Shown one piece after another: positions 12,801 through 27,800 of a stretch of 64,000 nucleotides of DNA. Source of the stretch: Charina bottae. Its lineage: Eukaryota > Chordata > Lepidosauria > Squamata > Charinaidae. The stretch lies in contig JALMGJ010000006.1 of the NCBI GenBank assembly GCA_023362775.1, forward strand, positions 56,131,001 to 56,195,000, given 5' to 3'. The notes under the pieces are model-generated. The model ran no database searches. It worked only from the letters and a program-made list of their open reading frames with translations, and was not told the origin of the DNA. The stretch's first letter is position 1; the number at the start of each line of letters is the position of its first letter. Made by a program: the position numbers and the translations under genes.

Positions 12801-15800
12801 TACTCATTGCTCAGGAAGTGGGAAGATCTTGTTCTTATTGTTCCTCAGTATACTGGACCATCTAGGGAGAAGGGGGTCTGATAAAACTGAAAAGTATGTC
12901 ATGTACAGTAAGTAACATCATGTATGTAACAATGTCATTACATGAACAATGTAAATTGATGCAAATAATGTTATGTAATTTAACATGAATGCATTTCATC
13001 CAGACTACCTGTCCAGTATTTTGGGGAGGATGACTGAAAATTTTGTTCATTGCATCTGATGTCTTTTGAATAAGGATCCATTAACTGAGGTGTTCCTGTA
13101 TTATTTATTTGTTAGATTTAAATCCCACCTTTTCTCTAGAATTTCAGAGTTGCTTACATGGGTCTCCTTCATTTTAGTCCCACACACACACACACAAAAA
13201 AAAACAACTCCTCTGTGAAGTAGATTGGGAGGGAGGGAGGGAGAGTTTGGCCCAAGCTATCCCATGAGTTTCGGTGGCTGAGAGTGGACCTGAATCTGGG
13301 TCTCTCCAGTCCAACTAACTCTTTAACCATTGCAATGCTGGTTTTCACAACCATAACATCTAGCAATTGCATAATCAAAAAGTACAAATTCTTGTTATGT
13401 TTATTTTAGCAGGTAATCATTGTTGAAAGAGTGTACTTACATTGGTTACTACAGCCAGAATGGCTATTCCTTGCATGATAGGTTGCCATGCCCCTATATG
13501 TTGGGCTTTCTGAGAAACCGTGCGTCTAAACTGTGTGGTAATCTTCCAAGCATCCACATGAATTTCCAATAAATTGTTAATAAGGGCCAGAAGGGGTGCC
13601 AATGGGAATGATGCCACAAATAATGTTACAAATCCAAACTGTATAACTGGAAATAATACATATATGATTATATTGTTGGCAAAACAGTAGTGTTTTATAT
13701 ATTTTCAAATATTGTATCAGGCAAAACTGTAGCTACTCAAGTTTACCCAAAATCCATGAGTTCCTAATAAATGTGAACCAATACAATACAAAAATCTGGT
13801 ATGTTTATTTAGATACATTTATTAACGTTTTGTAACTATTAAGAATCAAAAGAACAATTAAAATATGCTTATTGCTAATTTTAAAAAAAATTAAAAAGCC
13901 TTTGAATTAAGCTCAGCTTTTAATGACTGCGTACATGAGGTTTTCTGGATAGCATTAGGGATGGATTTGCCATGGCTTCCTTCTGGAATGTTCTGACATC
14001 TTTCCAGTCTAGCCCACAGCCCTGAAAGTCCTAGATTGTCTTTATTAACCAGGACTGACGTTGGTTAGCTTCTGATATCAGCAAAAGTCATCTAGATGCT
14101 GCCAGCCACTGAGTTATATTATTAATTAGGATTTTTTTTTTAAAAAAATAACAACTAAAGTAGTTTATTGCTATATATTTCTCTCTTGCTGTAAGAGACC
14201 AAAAAATACTGGAGATGTTCACAACATGATGTATAACTTTCTAGGCTTATTCAATAATTTTCCAATATCTTATTCAGTATTTCAATGAACGAATATGTAC
14301 AATATTCATGTGGTGATTCTCTATACTATATAGCAAGAGGAGGGCTGACTAAAGATAATGGGAGAACTTAAATGTACACAGGACATGTACATTAGTATCT
14401 CCTTACAGAAGTGAGTGTGCTATTGGGCCAATATGGACTTCTGCCCCCACCAAGATTAGGTCAGGCTTTTAAACAGAAAATTTATTTACTCCACACTTTT
14501 TAAAAAAATCCTTTTTAAAAAAAATGTAGTGATACCCAGGGTGGATATTATCTTCATTTTTACAGCAGGTTAAAGCTGAAAATAAGAAAAATTGGTGTAC
14601 TAAAGCTGAATTAGAAAGTTTGGGCATCTGTTCAGAAAGGGGTAAACATGAATGGGCTTTGTATTCAAGATACATAGGGAAGCCTTTTAAGACTGAAGTC
14701 TTAAAAGTTTCAGCATAAATTTACACATTCATTTTACATACAATTTATGCATAGTTCTTTGCATAGGACTGTGTGTGTGTGTTTGTGTGAGTGTGTGCAT
14801 GTGTATATGCAGTGTGAGATACACAAATATTTCCTTTCTCTTTTCTTCTCTTTCTCTCACTCTTAACTGTTTAACAGAATCTGGAAGAAAACTTTGATCC
14901 AATGTATAACATGATAACAGGAAATAAAATGGCTGGCTTACCCATTTCAAGATATTCATAAAACAATCCAAGTTTGCCAATGGGCTGCAAATGGTAATCC
15001 TGCTCCCAGCGGGGAACAACAGTTTCTGATCGTCTAGCTGAGCAACATCTTCCAATCAGATTCTTAAACCACCTATAAATTTGGAGAATCAGCAAGATTT
15101 ATTCTATCTGCTAGAGTAGAGATGTAAAAATTGAACTCTATCAGCATCTCTTTGTAGCTCCCAGAGTTCCTCAAAAGGGTAGAGCTAAACATTTTAATTT
15201 TTTTGCATTTTTTTGCATTCTGGGGAGGAGTTAATCCATCCATTTCAGACTGAAAAATAAGAAACAATCGATTCATGATCTCTATTGTTCAAAATTATCC
15301 CAAATTATCTAGGGCTATCAACTCTGGGCTGCAAAAAAAGAGATGACCTCAAAATGGTAACAATGGCTTAGGGTTTTCTGTATCTCTTAGTTTATTTATT
15401 TATTTATTATTTATTTTCTATCCCGCCTTTATTATTTTTATAAATAACTCAAGGCGGCGAACATACCAAATACCCCTTCCTCCTTCTATTTTCCCCACAA
15501 CAACAACCCTGTGAGGTGAGTTGGGCTGAGAGTGAGTGACTGGCCCAAGGTTACCCAGCCGGCTTTCATGCCTAAGGCAAGACTAGAACTCACAGCCTCC
15601 TGGTTTTTAGCCCAGCACCTTAACCACTAGACCAAACTGGCTCTCTAGGGTTACCTAGATTTTTTGTAGCCCAATGTGGTAGCCCTAATTTAGTTCAAAT
15701 TGGGTTATAGTTTACTTTATTTCAGGGTAAGTACAAGATATAGAACTACTACTACTAACTTTTTTAAAAAAAACTTTAATTCTCTTTATCTCTTTGCTGA

Positions 15801-18800
15801 GTATTTCTTAGGAAATCATTACTGTTTTTCTGAGCATCTGACAATTAAATCTATGTTACTGATAAAGCTCTATGTTTCTTAATTTAGGGCCTGCTTTTTG
15901 GTCAGATACATGCAAACCAGTTCTTCAGGTTTCTTTCAAGTCCTGCCATCAACACTATTTACTTACGGAAAAAGCACTTCTTGAATGTTATTCCAGATGG
16001 CTTTGCCTCCCATTATTATTGTCAGCTGTGTTGTCAGCTCAAGAAGGCATCCACCTGGATCACACTAAGTTTGAAAGAATGGGGGGGAAAATAAAGCATG
16101 CGGTTACAACTTGCTCCCTGCAAAAAATGAAGTTCATAATGGTTTCTTAAACTAAATTATACTAGACCTTATGAAAATGTTTGTATGCAGAAATATACTT
16201 TACTGGAATTACACAGTATTTTTATTTAGTCAGTTTTATCTAACTGTTCAGACAGTAACTTTTTGTTTAACCTAGCATGTTAAACTGAGCCCTAAAGAAT
16301 CCTGGAAATCTACTTTTTCATGATGTTTAATGCTCAGTAATGAGATTAGTTGGCCTGAAACTACATATCCCAAGTCAGAATATAAAAAGAATCATCTTAG
16401 ATCAGATTAAAAGATCTCTAATCCACTGTCTTGTTTCTCACAAGCCCTAGAAAGCCTTAAAACAGGTATAGTTGTGTCGTTGCTTCCCAAAATGGACAAT
16501 TCAGTAATATATTGCCAGTTTGTTCTATCTAGATCTATCTGTGTAATGGCTGATATTTTTATTTAATCCCTTTTAAAAAGATATCATAACAAAGCTCATC
16601 ACTTTGCCTTCAAAATTAATACATTTTCATGGAACACAAATGGATGAATTTTGCAAGCAATGTGATGAGGTCAAGTTCTTTGTCCTCAGTGTCCTGCCCA
16701 ATAAAGACCTGGCTTTTTATCCAGGTGTCGGAGCAGAGTGATGGTGCCCATGGCTGGTTGTTGGGGCATCCCAGGAGGATGACTGAGGGATAAGGTTTTT
16801 TAGTTTTTGTTTTATGGTTTGTGGTTTTATTGATGTGAGTTGCCCAGAGTTGTACTTTAAGATGGTACTTAGAGTTGTACTTTAAGCCATACAAATGTTT
16901 AAATAAATATAATAAACAAATGTGATATTGAACAATTTTGAGTCCTCATATTATGAGAAAAACATTCTTTCATACTGCCATTTTAACATACCCCATGCAT
17001 AACTCTATAAATCTCTACCACAGTGTTTCTCAACCTTGGCAACTTTACGATGTGTGGACTTCAACTCCCAGAATTCCCCAGCCAGCACAGAATTCTGGGA
17101 GTTGAAGTCCACACGTCTTAAAGTTGCCAAGATTGAGAAACACTGCTCTACCATATATACAGTAAGCACCTTAAAAAAAAACAGAAACCTAGTATGTATA
17201 GCATTTCCTTGTAGAGGAGGTTTTTCAGTCCCCAATTTCTCTTCAATGGTTCCAGCTTTGGGAAAACCAGAACAATCCATAATACCCAGCTCATATGGTG
17301 AGCTGAGCTGAGCAATGGCAGAAAGACACAAGCACATTGTGCAAACTTTCTAATGCACACAAATGGCCTGCTTAAATAACCTAGAGGAGATTCGATTTAA
17401 CCTAAGCAGAACTCCTCATACTCCACTTATTCCTCCAGTGTTGCATGAACAGTTTATCAGGGAGTTAGTTAATGCCCTTCACCCCAAGACTGAGACAATG
17501 CCCTCAGGATCAGAAGGAGTCGGTAGCACTTTTTCTCACTAACAAATTTTATTGAATGGCATAAGCTTTTGTGAGTCGTAGCTGTGGCTTCAGCTTCCCA
17601 TGCCATGCTGGGGTGTGCATGTGAAAAAGGGTAGAAGAGGAGGGGTAGAAAGATCCCACCCTATCTGTGGATAAGAAAAAATAAATAAAAGCAAAAAAGC
17701 CAGGAGGAAAATGTCAACTCCAACCAGCTGTTTTGCTGCTGTTGTTGCATGAACCCAGTCAGAAATTAACCGCTACACAGATTGTATAAGGATATTATAA
17801 CACTGACAGTTTTGTTTTCAATATTAAATATAGTTGTATGACTCCTTGCACTGAAGGTGCTGTTAATTCAGCATTTTTTTCAATGCCACAAGTGATTGTG
17901 GGGATCTTTTTGGGAGGAAGGAAACAGCAACAGCCATGTGATAGAAGCTGTGGCGTGGGAAGAGATTCTTATTTTGCACAAGGCCCATAAGAAGCACAAG
18001 TGATCATTATGGTAACTGTACTGTGAGGTTTTACATTCACCATTCATAATTTTAAACTTTAGCATGTAATTATATCCAGTACATGAAGTTGCTGGATTGA
18101 GGATCAAACTGGATGTTGCATATGAATGTTGCAAACATTTAAAATAACGTAGTAACAGCAGCAGCAGAGGAATAATTAACCCTTTTCTTCTGGTGGTTTT
18201 TCTGCTCAAAATTGGTCCCTGACATAGTTTTCACTTTTGGGATTATAAATTCATGCTTTTGGAAGAAATGTAGCCAAAAGGAAAATGATAATTCCTCAAC
18301 ACACACATCCCAAAAAAGGAAGAACATATGGAAACAAAAGTATAAATTCAGACAAAATCCTTCCATGCAATGCCCAACTGTCCCACCTTATCCACTTATA
18401 GTTGCCAAGTCCACCTGAACCTGAACCCAGAGATTTCTCCCTCCCCAATCAATGTATGCATAGGATGCCATAATCCAAAAAGGTGAAGAGGAAAAAAACC
18501 CCAATTAAGTTAATTAATAATTACCAATTGAAACTAATTACCTATAAAACAAGATTCCCATCTGCATATAGCAACTATTCTCTCTCTCACACACATACAC
18601 ATCATTTTCACGTACTGAAAACACACTATTTCTGAGACAAATATTTCTCTTCCTCTTTCCAGCTAAGCAGAAAAGAGAAGAGAATATCAGGATAAAAATA
18701 AGGCGAGAGCAAGGAGTAGTGGATAGGAAAGGAAAGAGGGATAAACTGTTAAAAAAAGGGTTAAATCCACCAGGCAATCAGCTGCTTCCAAGTGATGGTT

Positions 18801-21800
18801 AATCATAGGGTTAATCTTTAATGGCTTTTCAGTAGAATATCTGCGGTCATTTGCACTTCCTGTCCATTACTTTGTTTTCAGTAAGTTCTTCTATTTTTAT
18901 GAGGGAATGTAAGATCATCCCCTCAATTCATAGATACTTATTTTGGGGGGGGGGGAAACCCTAGTGTTCATATCAGTAAGCAATTCTAAAATTGTTAAAT
19001 TTACCATTTTGCCTGTGCACAAACTGTTTTTAGCTTAACAATGCTATTGGGACATTTCATCTGCAAATAATATCATACCCTGCCTGTTTTCTAGTTATGC
19101 AAAAACCAAAAAAACATGGAATCATTCATTCGTACCTCTTCGTTTCTGTATTTTCCCAGCCAATAAACTGGGTCACCAGGGAAACCTATAAATTTACCCT
19201 TAAAGAATGCAATGTAGAAACACGAAGAATAATAGTTGACAAATTGGAATAAAAACATCTTTGTAGTTAGGCTATTTTCATAATCAGTCTGTGTCCTTGG
19301 TAATTCTGCAGTTTATAAGCAAAGGAGAGAGAAATTGTTAATCCAAGAAATATATGTGTGTTATAGTCCTAAACAGCATTTAAGTTTAGATTATTTGGGC
19401 TATTCCAATATGTAATTGTTACTGTGTTCACTTCTTTGATCACGTGTTACAACTGATAATGTACATGTGTGTTCTTGCTAGCTACTCAAGGCTTTCTTAG
19501 GGGAAAAAGTGAATGTCCTTTTTTTTTGTTTCCTGAGAAACTGGGTGTTTCAAAACATATTGTGCCAATGGTGGAAATAGGCATTCTATTTAGAGCTGTG
19601 CACACTTCAAAAATGATTCCAAATAAGTGTTTTAGTCCAGGAACAAAGGTGAACACAGCACCCCTCTGCTCTTCACTAAAACAACCCAACTTTTTTCAGG
19701 TTTCTTCATATGCCTGAAAAAAACATGCTGCTGCTTTAAGGAATTCACTTTTTAAAGTTAAAACTATTTTTGACAGGTTATGGGCATTACTCTTAGTACA
19801 TTTTACTCTGGATGTTGTGTAGAATTATATGATAACCTTACCAAAGTCAGTAATCATGATTGCTACTTTCTCATAGATAATGTTCAGAATCATAATGATG
19901 ATGAAGTTGATGACTGAAGCAGATACTGATGTTGCTGCTTGTGGAGTCAGGTACTTTTGTATTGTTTCTGTTCCATTGATGTGCCTTGGCAGTGTTGCAG
20001 AAAACACCAGGAAAACAGAAAGTCTGTAAACAATTATGCCAACAACAGATGCAATAATGAGCAGAATCTGAAAGGAAAAAGCAACAGGTACATTCTTAAC
20101 TCAGACATATTTTCCTAAGCATAACAACTCCCTTCATAAGCATATCCAGTTTTCTATGTTACATTAAAAGACTCCCAATTAAATTAAATTCTATGACAAA
20201 TTATATTTCTGCCTAGAATTCACCTCCTAAACTGCAAGAGAAACCCATTTTAGCACCCTGAACTGATTGTCTTTAACACAGTGGGAACTACATTCTAGAA
20301 GCACAAAATTCTTGGCAACCCATTGGAAAACATGAGTCACTGGGTGTAGGTGGCATCATGTCATTCATCACAGATACAACAATAGTTATCCAAATCTATT
20401 CAGTGACAGCCAAAAGTTACTTCGGGAAATGACAACCTGAAACATGACGATATTTACATTGTACATGCTCTATTCTCTGTCCTCCAATATTTGTCTTCTT
20501 GTTATCCTGTTACCCTTTTAACTCATTTTTTCCCTTCAAACTCATTTTTCAACTGATTTTTTCCCCTTTTTCATACATTTGAAGCTGTTTCCTTGGGCGT
20601 TCCACAATATTTTCCATGCTTGGCTTACATTCTCTTAATTGACTCCTGGCGACTGCCTGGACAAGTCCCTGCAGTTTTCTTGGCAAGATGTCAGAAGTGG
20701 TTTGCCATTGCCTCCTTCCTAGAGCTGAGAGAAAATGACTGGCCCAAGGTCACCTAGCTGGCTTCATGCCTAAGGCGGGACTAGAACTCAGTCTCCCAGT
20801 TTTTAGCCTGATGCCTTAACCACTACACCAAACTGGCTCTCAACATGATACTGAACCACACAAATAGAGCAAGAAATATATGAGAGAGGGAAATAGCAAA
20901 TGGAAAGTGATTTATCTTTAAAATATCTCACTTTGTTTTCACGGCATGCAACAAAAGAGCTTAATAAAAATTAAGAAAAGTGTTTAAGAAGACACTAAAC
21001 TAAAATTTAAAACAGACTTCTCAGCACAATTTTTTTTTCCCCAGAGAACAAATTGGGAGAGCAAATAGCTATTTTGCAAAAGCGAATGTTCATTTAATAA
21101 CATCTGTTCATTCACACACACACACACACATACTTCTAAATCAGCAAATGCAAAGATTGCTGTACTGTGTTTCTAAAGAATCACCTACAAGACACAGTTG
21201 GATTTAGCATTCCTTTTTGTGATATGTGGTGAAAACTGAGTATTTTCCACCAAAGGCAGAGAATTATACCTAATCCCAGATCCCTGGAACATGACCTGTA
21301 CTATAGAAATAGCAGAACATGTGCTTTGTTGTGCATATACTTTATGTTTTAAAAACTTTAAAAACATACTTTTATAATACAACATGTATAATGGCCCATG
21401 TAATGCAAGAAATTAAGCTGAAAAGTCTGATGTACAATCTTTATCAAGAGGTGGAAAGAAGGGGTCTGAAGTTGAGGAATCAAACTGAAGAAAGGCAGCA
21501 AAAATCCAGAAACGTAGTCATTACGGGTGAGCTAGCAGTGAAAAAAAAAACAGGGCTGGACTGCGGAAAGAAACAAGAATAAGATTTTTAAAAAGAAAAA
21601 GAAAACAAGTAGAGTTTAAAGAAGAAAGGCACCAGACTGCTCTAAGGGAAAAAAAAAGACAAACTCTGCAGATATTTTACATAACCCAAGTTTTACAGTT
21701 CTTGCTTATAATACATTTGGAAGGCTCTTGATTCTGAATTAACTCATAGACACATGGCAAGAATACGTGAATTAGTATTTGATTATCTGATTTTAGGGAG

Positions 21801-24800
21801 TGATCTAAATCTTTTGATGGATGTAGGAATGGATAGGAAACCATCCCTGTTCATGAAAAGTTTGAAAACACTAGAGCAGAAGCATTCTCTTATGTTTGTC
21901 TTCTACAGGAGGGCTGTATTCCAAAGAACAACCCCCTATGCAAATCTACCAGAGGAAAGAATTATACTACTGCCGTAATTTTCATTTAAATAAGGACATC
22001 ATTTTGCTCTTTCGAGGAGCTGTCATAGCAGAAGCTAATACTTTCTTAATAGTAATGAACCAAATAATTTTACCCAGAATAAGACAGCACTTGTACAGAA
22101 GGTCATCCTTACACACTTTTCACAGGCTGTGTATGGAACATGCTCTTCTTGCTGTGAAGGAAGTTAATTAAGAAAGGATTATTAGGACATATATCTGTAT
22201 CCATGTAATGGACCTTAGTTTCTAATTTATTTCTAAACTAGAAACTTAAACTCTCTCTAGTTGATTCTTCTTGCAGATGCCAAGTTTGGGGTTCTTCTGG
22301 ATTTTTACATCTTGTCAATGATGGAAATAGTTTTTCTTTAACATAACAGCAAGATTTTTTTATTTCCAAACATTTATTTCATTTTTCATTCATTTATTAA
22401 TTTTATTTATTAAAAATATGACACACTTTGTTAGAAGAATTATTTTTTCATATACAAACCTATCAATTAAATAATAAGAAAAAATGCAACATGTTAATAC
22501 ACTTTATTTTGGTATACACCATCACCAGCAAAAAGAAATTGAATACAGTACAACTGGCATATGATAGATACCGAAAATGATATTTTTGGTTAGTATATTC
22601 TTGCTATACTGGACTATGGAATGAAGAAAAACAAAGGCTTTTTTTACACCTTTAATAAACAGGAAGGAAGGAAGGAAGGAAGGAAGGAAGGAAGGAAGGA
22701 AGGAAGGAAGGAAGGAAGGAAGGAAGGAAAAAAGAGAAATGGGGTTTAGATACAATTTTTCCCCCCAGCAGTTTTACCTAAGTTTTTTGAAGCTGGAGAT
22801 TGAAATACAGGTAGTCTTCATTTAGCAACTGCCTCATTAAGTGACCATTCACAAATATGATGGTAATAAATGGTAATGAAAATACCATTTTCTGACCAAT
22901 GCGTGCACTTATTCCCAAATTTCTGCACCTGACAACAACGCACACCAGAATGAGAATAACACTGGCATTGCTGCACAAGAGAACTTTATCTAAATGAGAC
23001 AGCAGCAACCAGAGATCTTCACAGTCTCTCTCTCTCTCTCTCTCTCTCTTTCTGTGTGTGTGTGTCATGTGGTTTGCTTAGCAAGTGTGTCACTTAGCGA
23101 CCATTTTGCAGGAACCAATTGCAGTTGCTAAATGAGGACTACCTGTACATGCAGTGTATGCAAAAGATTCCAAGTTTGAAACTTTCCTGGTATGGCCAGA
23201 AAAGCCGATTTCCAACTTGAAATATCACCCCCCCCTACAGTGTATTCTGTGGTCAAAGCAGGATAACATATCCATAGTACTAGTGGCACCACCGGGCTCC
23301 TCCACCAATAGCAAAAATAGATCCTATGGTCCAGAAGAGCCCCAGACTTGGCATCTGCAAGGAGTCCAATGTTATGCAAAGTTGCAGTTGCCATGTGCCA
23401 CTTTAACTCATATAAATAAATAAATGAAAATGCAAGTGGCACACAGTTCACACAAGAAGCAAGAGGCCTACGCGTCCTGCTCCACTGCCTATTGCCCATG
23501 CAATTTTAAAGGCAAGTTCTGATTGTTTTAGATGCACGCTCATTTAGGGCAAGTTAATCTAAAGGTCACACGCCTGTGGTCCCTTTAATTGACATGTTTA
23601 CAACACAGGTCAACTGGCAAGGAGAAGCTGCTGCTGTCACCACCACCATTATTTCCACTAGGTAAAAAGGGAAAAAACTCCAAAGTGTACTAGGTTAGGC
23701 TGTGGTAGAAGAAGTCAAGAGAAGGGGTTTTCTAAGAAGCTGCCTTTTGCTCAGCATTCCTGAAACTTGATGGTCCCTTTGTGCAGCATGTTCGTATATA
23801 ACAATACATACACAGCCCCAGTAATTGAGAAAAAAAGAAATGAGTGAATTCATCCAAACAGTAATTCTTTGAGTGTTTTAAATTAAAATGTTTAAAACTG
23901 TAAATACAATTACCTGCGTAATTTCATTCACTACTACATGATGGCATTTTGCCTCATACTCTGGACGTATTTGTTCCTCTTGCTCTAAAAACTCAACCGT
24001 GTCCCATTCGTATTCTAATTCAGCCTGCCGTCGTTTCCAAAACTCCAGAAACAAGGTAACTAATAGAAGAATAAGTCAAGAAATAATTCAGTACATATGG
24101 GTGAAAGTCAAATTGTTGGCACCTGCAACACTTCCTTGCCATTTTATGTACTCTCCCCTTTTTTAAAGAACATTTAAAAAAAAAGATGTTCACTTACACC
24201 CTCTCTAGCATGTGAACCCAATTTCCTGTAACTTATTTTTGAAGAGAGAAAGAGATGAACGAGCAATTTGATTGCAACAAAGCTTTTTCTATCAAGGATC
24301 TACTGCATCTGGATTAAGGCTATTCCAGAAGAGCACCGAGGGACAGTTCTAGGGCATGACCCCTCTTTTTCATAAGAACAGTTGCAAATACAGGAGAAGG
24401 GCTGTTACAGGATTCAGATCTGTTTTCTTCCCTCTCTCTTCCAGGAACGCCACTGAGGGCTAACTAGGGAGAGTGAGAAGCCTTTATGCTGATTAATTCT
24501 TGTGTACACAGCTGTGCAGTAGAAAGGGATGGAACATGTCCCCACTTTTCCTTTTCATCTGCCTCCGTCTTGTTGGTGACATTGTCTATTGTTATACAAA
24601 TTCATATACTATACTATGCCAATTCTGCAATCATGGTTGGTGTCTCTTATAAACATATATGACACCATGTCCCCAGTTTGACTGAATTAGTTACCTCGCT
24701 ATGCAAAACAAACAAACAAACAAAGAAGTTAGCTTACCCCAAATTCCCATAAACACTGCAAACACTAATGTTCCAAAGCTATCAAATATACAGAGTTTCT

Positions 24801-27800
24801 GGAAAAACATGAAGGAAAAATGGCTTAACATATAATGCAGTGTTATCTTTACTTTCAGAAAAATGACACTAGTTCTTCTGTTGTCCTTGTAGATTTTGTC
24901 ACTGTACAAAAACAAGTTGTCATATGCATATATTCTTTTATTACATTATGCACCTAAGCATCTGCATTCAATATTTCTGCACTATATACACAGTGACAAA
25001 CAGATAGCATTCATTCTTCATTATGGAAATGGCTGAATCTCCTCCTGGTGCCCCAGCTGATAGCTGAAAGCCCTGTCCATCTGTTTGCTTCAGGAAAATA
25101 CGTATGCCAAGTAGCCGAAATGGGTGTGCTGCTTACTGCTCTATATAAAATTCTATCAAAAGATAACGTGAATTCATTAAAAAAATGCCACAGATCAGCT
25201 TTTCTAACTATTGCATTCTTATCATATAAACAGAAGAGTTTCTAGCAGAAAACAAGCTACAGTATATGATAAGCTTATCATATGGAATCATAGCTTTTGT
25301 GGACCTCACTATTTTAATCATGCCAATTTCTAGTGTATTTTCTTTCATATGCATCATAATATTCTAATATGAATCTTTAAAGGAAGAAAAGGTTATTATA
25401 TGTTCCTTGATGTATGTAGTACAAAACAGACCTTTGCGCTAAGGTCAGCTGTATTGTGAGTAGGAATGTACACTTTTTAATTAACCCAAACACCCTTAGA
25501 TACCAGTATGGATTCAACCCTGGAACCATTGGTTGATTGAGACCAATCACTCTCTCACTTCAAATAACTTTGCAGGGTTGTTGTGAGGATAAAATGGGGA
25601 GATCCTCATCTCGGTTTCTTGGAGGTAAGGTGAAGTATAAATATAAATAAACAAAATAATCCTTTTGCAACTCAAATCTTAAAAATAAGATTTATATATT
25701 TGGGCAAACAGCACAAAAAGAAATGTGCTAGAGAAAAATGATTTGCAAAAATGTATATGTTATGAAGATGCACTAAAATGCTTATATTCACAGAAAATGC
25801 ATATACAATATTAGAATTTTATACAATTTTATACACTTTTTAAGAATTGCAAACTTAAGTTCCAAACAGTGAAAACAACTTTAAGATTGGAAAAATGGGA
25901 AATTGAATGAAAGTAACTTGACATATCCCTTAATTCTTAGTCATGCTCATCATACCATTGTTTTCTCTTTGCACACAGTTGTGTAGAGTTAGGATGTAGA
26001 AGAGGAGTGTTTGCTTTATTAAAGCAATTTCATTAAGCCCAATCTGTTCAGCTGTAAACTGTATACAGTAGCTTACTTCACCTGTACTTTTACAGAACTA
26101 CAGAATCTCTCTGCAGCTTATGATTCTTTCCTTGGATTGTTAACTGTTTTAAAAACATACCCATATGTACTAAGGATTGTATTCATCACTTATACTTTCC
26201 TTTTTATGTTTATTACTTATCTTAATTATGTGATATGTTTCTTTCTTGTCCATGTATTTTCAGCTTATTTCAAAATAACATTTTATGTCACATTAACAAA
26301 TATGTTTTTTTTTCTGCTGAAAGAAAAATCCTGTTACCTTGGAAGATTCACATGTGATGTTGAGATTCCAGTATGTACATTCTTGATCACATTGTGGACA
26401 CATAATAATCTTACCTCCTATGTTTGGGTCACATACTTCTTGACTGAAAGAATGAATAAATCCATCTTAGATATTATATAACTCAATGAATGAGCTGCTA
26501 AATTAATAGTGTTCATTGATCACTACTGCGCTGATCATCTTCCACTTAATAGGTACAGTAAGTACTACAGTACTACCAAAGAGGTTTCACTGGCCCTTTT
26601 TAGATACGCAAAACAGGAGCAAAAATTTCTGACAAGTGAGTAGCATAGAAAGTCTTTCCCCATCGAATAATTCTCTTTTCTGTGATTCATATCTTCAAGG
26701 AGTCTCCTCCAGTTCAGTTCAAATGCAGGTTTGGGCTCTGATTTGTGGACTGGGGAAACATATCTTATATAGCAATTAGGCAGCTATCCCAGGACCTCTT
26801 GCCAAAAATAATTCCATTTATTTAAAAGTCCCCGTTATTACTTTATTTTGTTTTATTTGTAATCACATGGTTTATTCATTCACAACAGAATGCTATAATG
26901 ATTTTAATTAGGAGTTGGTATTTGTATTTATGCTTGTGGCAAACCCAAGAAAGAATGCTTAAAATCTCAAAATAATATTGCTCAATACAGTATAATGACA
27001 CAAAAGATTCAGAGCACAGACATTGCAGAAGTTTAGTAAATTTATCACAGATGGTATATTTTTTTTCCAGCACGTATATTATCATTCACTGAAAATTCAT
27101 CATTCTCAGCATATTTTAATATTTTTTCACTGAACAGAATTGGTAGTAAAAAGATACCATATACCTTTAAGCTTTTAAGAGAACACACCAAAGCTGGAAT
27201 AATAAATTGGCTCAGATTAAACTAGCATAAATAATGAGCGATATAATCTTATGCATGCCTGCTCAGGTAAGAGCCCAGTCTGGTTGTCCAGATCAACTGG
27301 CTAAAAGTGGTTAGAATAGGATTAACAAACTGCAACTCCCAGAATTCCCCAGCCAGCCATTCTGGGAATTGGTCCACACATCTTAAAGTTGCCAAGGTTG
27401 AGAAACACCGGTCTCTAGTGATGTTCTCTGGTATGTTGGCCAAATTTCTACAAGTCTCTTCCCAGTCTCTGCTGAGGGTATCTCTGCAAATGGGGAATTC
27501 CAGTGGCAGAGAAAAGGCAGTATCTCTATTCTCTTGAAATCCTCCTGATTAAGCCCTAACTTGAAATATCCTATTTTCATTCCTATTGAAATCAATTCAA
27601 AGCAAAGATCAAAGCAGAGATCATGCTCCTGCTGCTTCCCTATTGCATTACTCTACTACTCTCTGAGAAGTATGTACAGAATTTGCAGCCTATGTTAACT
27701 AACAAAGAGAAATCATTATATGAGAACGGGAAACTCTAATGAATTACCTAGGATCTTTATGCTTGATCATAAATAACATGAGATGCACGGATCGTTATAA

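Noticed and set aside
14729..15055. 108-codon minus-strand ORF overlapping ANO6 exon 16
   Set aside because: It reads the exon in the wrong frame and then runs through a (GT)n stretch; the correct frame gives the conserved WEQDYHLQP block.
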